From assembly GCF_000208745.1 (NCBI RefSeq), contig NC_030853.1, positions 20,526,058-20,590,057 of the forward strand: 64,000 bases of DNA, given 5' to 3'. The notes below the pieces were generated by a model that had not been told where the DNA came from, ran no database searches, and worked only from the letters and a program-made list of their open reading frames with translations. The translations under genes were made by a program, and so were the position numbers. Positions within the stretch are counted from its first letter, which is position 1; each line of letters opens with the position of its first letter. This DNA comes from Theobroma cacao (lineage: Eukaryota > Streptophyta > Magnoliopsida > Malvales > Malvaceae). Below are positions 48,150 to 59,164 of this stretch, one piece after another.

Positions 48150-51100
48150 GATTTCGATTACAAAATACCATCAATGTACCCTATCATGAACATACTGCAG
48201 CTGATATTATAATTTTTGCCGATGCACTTTAGTTTTTGGCAAATGAATTTCCAATGGCATCGGCATTAAATCCTGTGTCTTCTAGCATGTTTTGTTGAAA
48301 TAACCGACTTGGTGGTAGATGATTGGCATAATTGTGGTATGAGATGTCATCTGAGCCGTACGCACTCCGTTATTATTAGCATTCGAAGTTCTTGAGGAGT
48401 CCACCACCTTAATCGTCCACTTCGCCAAGTCGATCTTCGCTACCACCCAATGCCCACCCACATTGCAAAGCGCGAGGATGAAATCGACATCTTTCCTTTT
48501 TTGCCGTATATCGACTTCTCACCTTCCATATACCACCACAACTTATTTGGAATTTTCATAGTCAATCAGACATCTTCAGTTGGAAATACAGTGTGTAGCA
48601 TATGGATGGTGTTCTGTGAAGCATATATACATTAGCTTACACTTAATGCAATAAAAAACTTAGTATTTTCAGAATTTAAAAATTTTCAAATAAACTTACG
48701 AAGAATATCGTGTCAACCACGCATGCATGGGTAGTGTATAGCTTCGACTTCGGCTTTATCATTCGCTTATAAAGTACGTTGAGGCATGCATCTACATGTT
48801 CACTAGTCATTTCTTCTTTGGGATCCTCGAATATTGTGAAAAAGTCAGCCCCTTGATCTCCTAAGATCCCAATGTTATGCTTGCATATGTAACAGAATGA
48901 GTTTGAAAAGCCTTGGTGGATTAATGTTTCTGTAAAAAACAATATTTGTAATGTTATTTATGAGCTTACCTCGCACATTCATTTTTCTTGAAAGCTTCGT
49001 ACGCTTCAACTGTTGTGCTTTTTACATCTCGACGACTCAATGAGCGATTGACATATAGGCTTGCCTTGTATTTGCTCACCATTTTCACCCGTGCCTACTT
49101 AGTTGGGTCTAAAATTTGTGCTGCACAATGATGGACATCAGATGACTCTAGTGACGACAACCGTGAGCCGCTAGCTTCAGGAGTGCTCTGAGGAAGATGG
49201 TCACTTTCAGCTGCTACCTCGACTAATGCATCGACCTAAGGAAGATGCTCTCCTTCAGCCACGACTAAGTAAAGGTCCCCCTCCCCTCCCCAGATGCATT
49301 GATAACTGGATCGACCTCAAGAATAGGGTCTCCGTTAGCACAAGTAATGTCATCGTGAATGTGCACACCAGGTTCATCATGGTACTCATCATCAGCATCA
49401 TCGTGGTCTTCACCAGCACCGTGAGATGAAGGATTGCCTTACAGAACGAGACAAATGGGAAAATCCGTTAGCTCATATAATACCACAAAACATAAATCGA
49501 GAACAAAAATAGAACTACACCTATTAATGTAAATGACCAATATATGAGCAAAGATAGAATAACATACCTGTGATTTCAGACTGTCTAGAATTCGAGCAAT
49601 GACACAGTCTTCAAACGTCTACATCACCAAGTCAACGACTGAATTGAAGCCTTCAGCTTCGACATTTCTTTTTTATACCGGTGCATGATCTGTCGTAACT
49701 GATGCTTCATGACTACTCCGTCATTGACTATTGTCAAATGGGTCAACTGCAATAACATATATTACTGTGTTATTCAATAATCATATATGAAATTATTGAA
49801 CATTACCCGTTAGAACTTTAATATCCTTACCGGCGGCTCGTTACCACTTTGCGATTGAGCAGGACCAATCGGTGGTTGAGGAGCTGTCGTTGCTTCTCTC
49901 AATTGTAATAATAGAAATTAATGTGTTACTCGATAAACATATGTGGAAATATTGAACACAAACCGTTAGAACCAATCTTACCGATGGGTCGTTAGCACTG
50001 TGCGTCTGAGGAGGACCTCTCAGTGATTGAGGAGTTGTCGTCGCATGGTCTAACTGCAAACACAGATATATTATTCAATAATCACATATGGAATTGTTGA
50101 ACACAAACCGTTATAACTGTCCTTACCGACTCCTCGTTAGCATTGTGAGTCTGAGAATGACCTATCGGTGGTTGTGGAGCTGTCATCGCATGGTCCAACT
50201 GTAAACAAAGATATGTTAATCGATAATTACATATGAAATTGCTGAGCACAAACCGTTAGAACCATCTTTACCGGCTCTCCACTGCCATTGCCATGGTCGT
50301 CACCTTCCTTCATCAACTCAAGGACTGACAGCTCATCAACGACAGCAGCGACAGTGCGCCTCCGCTTCATGGAACCATTGGCTCTTTTGTGCTTCAAGTT
50401 TCTACTCTTTTCCCTCGCACCTAAGCCTTAGTCCTCCTGATCCTCCATGTGCCTTATTGGCATGTATTGGTGGCCCTCAAATAACGGGACATCAATATCC
50501 ATAAAATAATCCCAGCTGGCCTTATCCGGGGTGGGCTCCAAGGTCTCCACTGCCCACAACTGCAAAATAGTGATTGTGATTAAATTTTGAGAAAAATTAT
50601 TATAAAAATTCATAGTAGAAATTAATAGCTATTCACTCACCTTTTAAGATGACTCCAACATCTCAACTGCCTTATTGAAGTCTTTTGGCTTCTAGTTGCA
50701 TTGCCATTTGTACATGCGTGGGTAGACGTTGTCTTTCAGAGTAGAGGGGGCATCTATCTTTCATAAGGCCGAAATTGCCTCCATTGCCCAGAACTGCAAG
50801 TGAAATGTAACCATTATCAGACCATAAATGATAAATGATTGCAACCATAAATTATTATGTCAAAAGGAAAATGAAAAATGTTACGTGACAGTACCTGTAT
50901 CACCCACGCGAATCTGTAAATGTTGTACCATAAATGATCTTTCTGTACTTTGAGGCAGGCACTTCGAACCCCTTCAAAAGGAAGTCAAAGGTCAGCCTCC
51001 AAACATAGTGATCCTATAGGAAGACATTCCAAGCGTTGATCTCCTTCACCAATGACAAGAGCCAAGGTGTCACTTGTCTATGGTAGTCTTGACCAAATAA

Positions 51101-51650
51101 AATGTTATTCGCGATTAAGATGAGTACCATATTGGTTGTGTCTCCTAGTCGTTGAAAGTTGCCTCTACGAAACGTATCAAGCAATGCTTGCAACTTAACG
51201 CTTTGCTGCCCGTTCCATTTTTGCCCATGAATTCCTTCGCAACAACCTCGTACGGTCATGTGAACACATCGGGCATTCGACCAAACTTCAGTCTGGTGAT
51301 AAGGTAGAACTCCTGCTTTGATATGCGCGGCTTGCTTTTGCCAATGACAAACCATAGTTCATGCTCCATTGAATCTGTCACAATGATTCGACGAATCATG
51401 ATGTTATGCAGGAGATCAGTGAAGAAGTAGTCTTATGGATATATGTCCAACAGCATTTTGAAGCACGTACGCTTCATTGCATCATACTCCCCTTTCTCTT
51501 GGAGAGTCTTGTTAATGTAATGTAGTTGCGACCACTTACTGAGAGTGTTAATAGCGACATTGAACGCCCACTTCTCCCTCAGCACAATAAGTAAACTGTC
51601 AAGATCCTCATACTGTCTGGACTGCATCTGCAAAGCATGGCACGCATGTA
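48150..51650 (-). pseudogene. DUF1985 / Ulp1 (C48) SUMO-protease-like gene of the large MULE, degenerate
   Basis: On the minus strand the DUF1985 domain is read first: 51433-51633 (DLDSLLIVLREKWAFNVAI) and 51014-51355 (RRGNFQRLGDTTNMVLILIA). A low-complexity middle follows, containing a nuclear-signal-like basic run at about 50340-50420 and tandemly repeated exons. The Ulp1 cysteine-protease domain comes last: SEHVDACLNVLYKRM at 48676-48942 ending at a donor (TTC|GTAAGT), then VGGHWVVAKIDL (catalytic His, about 48440-48460), KVVDSS (Asp, about 48400) and NISCSMFMIGYI (expected catalytic Cys, about 48170-48205). Frameshifts and stops separate these pieces, including one just before the His motif. 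Ulp1 enzymes cleave SUMO from proteins; why MULEs carry them is not established. Confidence 0.78.
49830..50205 (-). repeat. Tandemly repeated exon-like units in the Ulp1-like gene
   Basis: Three clear units (about 49830-49905, 49980-50055 and 50125-50200) lie at a spacing near 145 bases. On the minus strand each has an acceptor-like AG, then a stretch of about 72 bases coding for variants of 'LDHAMTAPQPPIGHSQ', then GTAAGG as a donor. The intervening pieces share 'aaccgttagaacc'. Flanking partial units lie at about 49735 and 50260. Confidence 0.7.
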
Positions 51651-52205
51651 CGAGTGAGTTAACCCATAATGTTGTAACATGCCATGCTATAATGTAAAAT
51701 ATTGTAACACGCTATGCATATACAGTAAAATATTGTACACGCCATGCATGTAACGTCAAATGTTGTACATGCCATGCATATAATGTAAAATGTTGTAACA
51801 CGCCATGTATATAACTTTAAATGTTATAACACGCCATACATATAACGTCAAATGTTGTAACACGCCATGCATATAACGTCAAATGTTGTAACACGCCACG
51901 CATATAACGTAAAATATTGTAACACACCATGCATATAACGTAAAATGTTGTAACACCCCATGCATATAACGTAAAATATTGTAATACACCATGTGTATCA
52001 AGTCAAATGTTGTAACACGCCAACGCTGACACGTTAATCACCATAATTAATGTGTTCGTACACGAACTGGTCCAAAATACCCCTGGCGTGTGACACGCCA
52101 ATCAATGTAATTATTAACTCGTTACACGAACTGCCTTAAAATAACCAATGTCGTGAAACGCTAAAAATCCTAAAAAACAGTTAACCTACTACACGTCATA
52201 TCTGT
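51650..52205 (-). repeat. Right subterminal inverted repeat with ~31-bp tandem array
   Basis: About twelve copies of a unit like 'catgcatataacgtaaaatg' plus 'ttgtaacacgc' run from 51665 to 52020, followed by the unique part that mirrors 43255-43460. The left side has only about two copies of the unit, so the array has expanded on one side. Confidence 0.85.
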
Positions 52206-52549
52206 TATAGTTCAAAACTTTGGTACGACCATAAAACCAGGAAGAAAATAGTTTAAACATAACAATTGAAAAAGATTGAAAAAACACGAACATATCACAC
52301 AAACCCAACAAAAAATTAACGAATAGAAGAAAGTTTTAAAAGTTTTATTTTCAAACTGACTGACCTCTTCATTGATAACTGACATTGTTTTTGAGTTCGT
52401 TCACACAGACGTTTGCGATTTTTGGAAAATATTTAATTAAAATGAAATTGCCTCACAATTTTCTCTATAAATATTCACTTATTCATTGAATTCATCAATG
52501 GAAGTCCAATCGGTGTCCTCGTTATTTTCCAGCTTTTTTTTTCCTTTTT

Positions 52550-53060
52550 CTAACCATGTCGTGTCACCCATAAATTGCCATGTCATGTCACACACTCTAA
52601 ACCCTACCATGTCACAGATTTCCATGCAGTCTGACAAACTCTAAACCTACCGTGTCATAGATTCCCTCCATGGAGTGTCACAAACTTTGAACGCTGGTAT
52701 GTCATAGATTTCCTCTATGCCGTGTCATAAACTCTGAACGTTGCCGTGTCACAGATTCCCTCAATGGCGTGTCACAAACTTTGAACCTTGTCGTGTCACA
52801 GATTCCCTCTATGGCGTGTCACAAACTCTAAACACTAGCTTGTCATAGATTCTCTCCATGTCGTGTCACAAACTCTGAATGCTGACTTGTCACAAATTCC
52901 CTCCATGGCGTGTCATAAACTCTGAACCCTGCCTTTTCACAGATTCCCTCTATGACATGTCACAAACTCTAAACCCTGCAGTGTCAAGTCGTGTCACACA
53001 ATCCCACCATGTAGTGTCATACATTCCCAACATGCTGTTTCACAAACTCTAAACCCTGCC
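52550..53060. repeat. Outer right tandem array of the large MULE
   Basis: About ten imperfect copies of a ~48-base unit made of two halves: 'cgtgtcacagattccctc' and 'atggcgtgtcacaaactctg'. Each half carries the tgtcac core. Confidence 0.88.
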
Positions 53061-53419
53061 CTACCACAACCCTATCACATATGGCCTGTTGTAGCACAAT
53101 CATTTCATGCTTTGGATTCACATCTTTCTTCTTTTGATTCACCATTGTATCAGGGATCTCTGGTTTCACATCATTCTCTAAGCTTTCGATTCATCACGAC
53201 TAGTTTTTAGTTCGGTTTAATATCACTCTTCTTCTATTATCTGAATGCCATGTCTGAAATCTCTAAAAATCCATCTCATGCAACATTATTTTGTTTTGCA
53301 TAAGCTTTGTGAAAAAATGGATGTTTTGCACAAAATTAAATGTTCACAAATTCTTTACATATTTATTTTCCCATTTTTCGACTGTTTGAGAGTGAGCCTC
53401 AACGAAGTTGGCTCATTAG

Positions 53420-53524
53420 GGCATTTTTGTCCCAAAATCTATTCTGGTGGCTAAAAATAGTTAAAATTATCTACAGGCTTATTTCCAAAACACGTTATTT
53501 TTAAAGGCTAAAAAAAAATTCCCC
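53420..53524 (-). repeat. Right terminal inverted repeat of the large MULE
   Basis: Direct relative of 55745-55858 and inverted relative of 42792-42902; 'ggctaaaaatagttaaaatta' type text is shared with both ends of the smaller element. Confidence 0.75.
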
Positions 53525-54878
53525 TTAAAAAAAAGTCTAGATCTACTGTCGACCGCTTCTCATTTTCACCTAAAAAACCAGTTTTCATTTTTCTCTCCAC
53601 TTCCTCAACCTTTTCACTGATTGAAATATAACTTGAACAAAGCAATTGATATGGATATATACAGATGACAAAGGGGCATATAACTTGAACAAAGTTGATG
53701 ATGTGGATTATCAAGTGATAGCTAGGTTTATTATTTTTTAACAGTTGAGTAACGAAATGTTTATAAATATTTATAATCAAAATCATATTTTTAAAAATGA
53801 ATGATGAAAATAAAAATTTTGAAAAATCAAATGACGAAAAAGATAATGTACTTGTTTTTTTCTTAAAAGATAAACTTTAGTGATTATGGAAAATTAAGAA
53901 GCTATTCTTATTAGTATTACCATTTTAACATGAAATGGAACGTAGTCTATGTCTCAAACGTTCTTGTCCAACTTGTACGCTGCAAGTTTGGTTATATTTG
54001 AAATCTTTGTTGTTTCCATAAAATTGATGTCGATATAGTGCTTGTACATGAAAAGTTATATTGAAAATAAACATATATTAAACTCAATTTATAACAAATT
54101 TATAAAAACTTTACTAAAATATCAAATATTTAGATAACTATATAACTCTACAAAGAGTAAGTGATATAATAAACATATTAAATAAAGAAAAAATTGTGAA
54201 AGATAACCCTCTTCATAAACTCAATTTAAAAATATCATTTTTTATAATTTTAACTATTTTTAATCAATTTTTGACATGACTTGACAATAGTACCCTTTAA
54301 ATAGTTTCAGACCAATTAAAAAGGTTTTAGTTTTTTATATCCTGCCATCCAGACAAAAATTTCAAAATTAAATCTTGATTTCTCTCTTTGGTCAAATATT
54401 GTCTATCTCGCCATTGAAAAAGCAGAGATGACATCAAACTATTTCTTATTTTGTTTTATTTTTTTGGATAGTGGATCTTGGGGTTTTCAAGGGCAATGAA
54501 CAACGATTTTGCTCTTTAATGGTAATTGCAACCAGCATGATGAATGTGATAACTAAATGTTTTCTAGTGATGCCTTCCTTTGAAACGTGTGCTATGATGG
54601 AGATGCCTATGTTGATGAGTTGGATCGGATTGGTTAAGATGATGGGTTCAGGGAGAAGGAACAACTAAAGTATGTTTGATGGGTTTTATGGTGGTTCATG
54701 GTTTTATTGTTTTTGAGATTAGGATGATTGTTAAGCATGTTTGCTGGGAATTTTGATTCTTTTTATGGGATTTTGAGTTGAAATTGTTTAAGGAATATTT
54801 TGTTTTTGCATAAAGGGAGTGAGCAAGGCTAGAGTTTTATAACCTCTCTTTTATAAAATGCACAATTTCATGGCTTAG

Positions 54879-54881
<3 letters not shown>

Positions 54882-54923
<42 letters not shown>
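54882..54923. repeat. (AT)n microsatellite
   Basis: About 21 AT dinucleotides inside the smaller MULE. Confidence 0.95.
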
Positions 54924-54928
<5 letters not shown>

Positions 54929-54984
54929 TTAGATTCTTGGGTTTATTGGTTTATTCATAGGATCCCAAAGTTGAAAAGTTGAAA

Positions 54985-55375
54985 CTGATTAGACTGATTT
55001 TTAAGTATTATGAGACTAATTTTTAGACATTACATAACTTAATCATTGCATAATTGGTTTTTAGGTATTGTGTGATTGATTTTTATGCAATGCCTAAGTC
55101 ACACAATGCCTTACTAACTAGTTATGCAATGCTTTACTAACTAGTCACGCAATGCCTTACTTACAAGTCACGCAATGCTTTACTAACTAGTCACGCAATG
55201 CCATATCAACCAGTCATGCAATATCTAAAAATCAGTTATGCAATACTTAAAAATTAGTCATGCAATGCTTACAAACTAATCACGTAATGCCTAAAGTTAG
55301 TCACGCAATGTCTAAAAACTAGTCACATAATGTCCAAAAATCGATTACGCAATGCCTAAAAACCACCAAAACTAT
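54985..55375. repeat. Tandem array of ~23-bp units in the smaller MULE
   Basis: About fifteen imperfect copies of 'cacgcaatgccttactaact' with an agt tail. Early copies are in the opposite or altered form ('ttttaggtattgtgtgatt'), so the array also has an inverted component. Confidence 0.8.
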
Positions 55376-56039
55376 TGAATTCCATTTAACAAGATCAACA
55401 ACTTCAAACGATGCACCATATTCTATTTAACAACATAATTAACGAATATGTCTACTTGACAAAGAATGCTCAAAATGTTCAAAAGTTTTCTTCATATATC
55501 AAAAATCACTTCAAACTTAAAAATACTCAAAACACTTAAAGGTTTTCTTTATGTATCAAAACTACTCCAAAATGCTCAAAATGCTTAAACGTTTTTCTTT
55601 TTGGTAAGAAATACTCTAAAGATGAATGGTTTGGCGAGGAAAGCTCACAGAATATGAGTCGGTTTGAAGAACAGACCTAAACATACTTGACCCATTAATA
55701 GGTTTCGGGTTGAGACGCAGAGCCAAACAAATTAATCGTTTTCACTAAAGGCAATTTTGTACAAATTTTAATTTTCTTGGCTAAAAACAGTTAAAATTAT
55801 AGATAAGTTTATTTGTAGAAACGCTTTATGCGTGAAGCCCATTTATAAAAAGAACTCCTTAAATAAATACTTAAAAATTAAATATTATATGGTTAAAAGA
55901 CTTATTCAGTCTCTGTACTCTTTAATTTTGTTCAATTTAATCTTTCTATTTAAAATCAAAGCAATTTAATTTTTTGATTTTGAGAATTGCATAAATTTAG
56001 TCTCTACCCCTAAACGGTATCCAATTTTGCCATTAAAAA

Positions 56040-58010
56040 GATGACATCATCATTGACGTCAGCGATGACATCATCGATGACATGTCACTTTTTGATTATG
56101 TAGCGTTGAGATGATGACGTGGCGTGTCACGTGGCACCAAAGTGATGACATGACAATGTCATGTGGTACTATACAGTGATGTGGTAGTATTGACATGGCA
56201 ATAACATGCTGACATGTCAATGCCACGTGACAGATCAAAAAAAATTTCAAAAAAAAAAATTTGCTACATCATAGGAACTAAAGTGAACAAAAATATATAA
56301 TACAGGGACTAAATTGAACAAAATTGAGATGTTGAGAGACTAAATTAAAAAAAATATTTAAAAAATATGAATCTTCAAGTAGATTATTGATATACTTATT
56401 AATAAACCAAATATTTAAGTGTAAAAGATTTATGGTGTTAAAATATATGTATAAATATTTTTTTACTTGATTATTTGATTCTAGAATATGTAAATTAATT
56501 TATCCTTTTTACAAAAATTAAGTTTGAATTCTTCTTCTATAAAAAAAAATTTGAAAAACTTTCATACCTGAAGTCAAATTTAGATAAATAACTTGTATTG
56601 TGTTAAAATAAAATAATATAAAATGACTGAATAAATTTTTTTCTATTTATAATAGTATAAAAATTTGAAATTTATTTAAGTTAGTTTTTAACTTAAGCTA
56701 AAGTCAAATAAGCAAAATATGTTAATTTAGTTTTTTCTTTTAAAAAAAATGAAGAACGGAGATATAAAGTTAGCGACGATTATAAAAGTAATTCCTCGTT
56801 TTCATTTGCTTAATTTGGATATGACAAACATCTTATTACAACCATAGAATCTGAACTCCATCCTTTCAATTATTTATTTATTTTTTATGTTTTTATTTTG
56901 TTTAATATTTTAAGTTATATTTTTTAAGTTGAAATTTCTTAGATTAAAGATTATATTTATGATTGCTAAAGTTAAGTATAATTGTAAATATTTGTACCAT
57001 CTTATTTTATTAATAATTTTTTTATAGATTCTAGTTAATAATTTAAATTTAAATTTAGCAAAATTTGATTGTGGTATTTGAATTTAAAAAAAATCATTTT
57101 ATAAGAAATTTTGAGTAAATTTAAATAAAAGGTAAATTGGGTAAGTGTTGAATAATTTCAAAAGAATGTGTATTTGTAAATTGTAAAAGTTGTAACTAAA
57201 TCAACATATTTTGCTAATTTAAACAAATTGAAATAAAAGGTAAATTGGGTAAGAGTTGAATAATTTTCAAAGAATATGTATTTGTAAATTATGAAAGTTG
57301 TAACCAAATCAACTTATTTAGTCATGTTATATTATTTTATTTTAATGTAATGCAAGTTATTTATCTAAATTTGACTTTAAGTATGAAGTTTTTTCAAAAA
57401 TTTTTTTATAGAAGGAGAATTCAAACTTAATTTTTGTAAAAAAAATAAATTAATTTACAAATTCTAAAATCAAATAATTAAGAAAATATATATTTTTTTA
57501 ATATCATAAATCTTTTACACTTAAATATTTAGCTTATTAATAAGCATATCAATAATCTACTTAAAACTTTATATTTTTCAAATATTTTTTCAATTTAGTC
57601 TCTCAACATCTAAATTTTGTTCAATTTAAATCTTGTATTATATATCTTTATTCACTTTAACCCTTATAATATGACAGNAATCTTTTATTTAAATATTTAG
57701 CTTATTAATAAGTGTATCAATAATTTATTTAAAGATTTATATTTTTTCAATTTAGTCTCTCAACATCTAAATTTTGTTCAATTTAAATCTTGTATTATAT
57801 ATCTTTATTCACTTTAACCCTTATAATATGACAGAATTTTTTTTTGAAAAATTTTTGAATTTATCATGTGATATTGACATGTTAATATGTTAATGTCACG
57901 CTAATACTACAACATCTTTATATAATGTCACATGGTATTACTATATCATCAGTCGGTGCTATGTGATATATCATGTCACCAAAAGTGACACATCACTTGG
58001 AGTCAGATGT
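56040..58010. repeat. Large imperfect inverted repeat (foldback-like)
   Basis: The left arm at about 56070-56640 and the right arm at about 57340-58000 are complementary. Matching landmarks are 'gatgttgagagactaaatt' on the left against the complement of 'caatttagtctctcaac' on the right, and 'attaagtttgaattct' against 'agaattcaaacttaatt'. The loop is about 0.7 kb and holds a tandem pair (about 57124-57200 and 57233-57310). No coding sequence. Possibly two inverted insertions of one repeat family, or a foldback transposon. Confidence 0.75.
57510..57834. repeat. ~157-bp tandem duplication interrupted by an undetermined base
   Basis: 57510-57677 and 57679-57834 are direct copies, identical over the last 90 or so bases, separated only by the N at 57678. 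This could be a true duplication or a join between overlapping contigs. Confidence 0.85.
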
Positions 58011-59164
58011 CAAATGAAAGGCTGGAAAAAGGCATTTACGTATTTGAATTGCTAACATCTTTCATTATTGTCATTGTTACAAACGCAGTTGCACATCTCT
58101 ATCACGAAAATGAATTTTCCGCCTAATATAATTTTTTTTATTTTACCCAAAGCAGAAATTTTGTCTTAAAGAACAATATAAAAGTAATAAAAAATAGGAT
58201 TTTAACTACTTTGATTTACAGCTGAGAAAGAGAAATACACGTACCAACTTATAGAATCCTGAAAAACAAATGGGATGCCATCGGCCCTGCCCTCCCCTCC
58301 CTGTCACATTTAATTTCATTAAAAGAAAAAACAAAGCAGTCCACATTGATTGCGAAAGCAACTGGGGACATTGAAATTAAATTCAACATAAAGAGATAAT
58401 AATTCAAGTCAAAAGTGTCAAGCCAGTCTGATTTTGTTCAGATGTTCGATTAGACTGGAGTCGGTGCCTCTGAATTCCAATGCTGGTTAAATTATATGAT
58501 GCATAGGGTTTGTTTGGATTATGGATGCTGTTCCTTCTGGAACGTTTTGAAAAGCTCACGCATGGGCATACTTCTAGTTTTTTAAAGCCTTATTTTTTTA
58601 TACTTTTTTAGGCGATTCCCTGCACAATTCTTTTTTTGAAAGGCATTAATTGATTTTATTCGTTTTCTTTATCATTATACCATCATCAAGTTTCTAACAT
58701 GATCTATAAAAGACTTTTCATGACATAAAGAAATGGTAAGGGTTTTGAGAAAAAGTACAATTACAAAAAAATTCAAAAGTGTGGGTGTACATTGAACAAA
58801 TAATTCAAGGTGGTTTACTAAGAGTTTCATTTCAAGGTGGTTTTTTTTGTCTTTATCAAGAGCCTTGCCCTCCCTGGTAGAAAAAGAGTCCAAATCACAA
58901 ATGCAATAATGTGATAGCTTGTTAGGTTTCAAACCTATTTCTTTATTTTAATTGGAAAAGATTTTTGTTTGCTTAATAAAAAATTCACCTCTTAAGAAAT
59001 GTCCTGATTTGCATGTATAATTCCACCTTCATCAATTCGAATATTCAAAGACTTGTAATGATATCAAGTAATTACAATTCAGCGAGAGAGAACCTCATAT
59101 TTTTGTCTTTCTTTCCAAGGGGGGAAAAGAAGCAGTGGCGTTTCTTCTGTTTTCCTTGAGCATC
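58011..59164. other. Upstream flank of the P450 gene
   Basis: Apart from the frame 58675-58932 on the minus strand, which has no recognisable domain, nothing gene-like is seen. The region just before 59165 should hold the P450 promoter and leader; no convincing TATA box stands out. Confidence 0.4.

Larger units (their letters stand above)
42792..53524 (+). mobile_element. Large Mutator-like element (MULE) with MuDR transposase and Ulp1-like gene, 10.7 kb
   Basis: Flanked by the 9-base direct repeat ttaaaaaaa (42783-42791 and 53525-53533). Its ends, about 110 bases each, are diverged inverted copies: the left reads gaaaaaattgtgataaatgg ... tttctagccaaaaag ... ccaaaatgccct, and the complement of the right reads ggggaattttttt ... 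ctatttttagccaccag ... caaaaatgccct. Inside are subterminal inverted repeats, a MuDR-type transposase on +, a central tandem array, and a DUF1985/Ulp1 protease-like gene on -. Both genes are broken. The combination matches the class of plant MULEs known to carry ULP1-like proteases (Kaonashi type). The direct repeat is partly homopolymeric, so the boundary is a little less certain than for the neighbouring element. Confidence 0.85.
54187..55858. mobile_element. Non-autonomous MULE related to the 10.7-kb element, 1672 bp
   Basis: Bounded by an exact 9-base duplication, ttaaataaa (54178-54186 and 55859-55867). The left end gaaaaaattgtgaaagataa is close to that of the large MULE (gaaaaaattgtgataaatgg), and the right end matches the large MULE's right end over about 110 bases. 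No transposase. The frames at 54446-54668 on both strands show no known domain. Confidence 0.82.

Noticed and set aside
51665..52020. Regularly spaced ~31-bp repeats, superficially CRISPR-like
   Set aside because: Plant nuclear DNA; units are directly tandem without unique spacers and belong to the MULE subterminal repeat.
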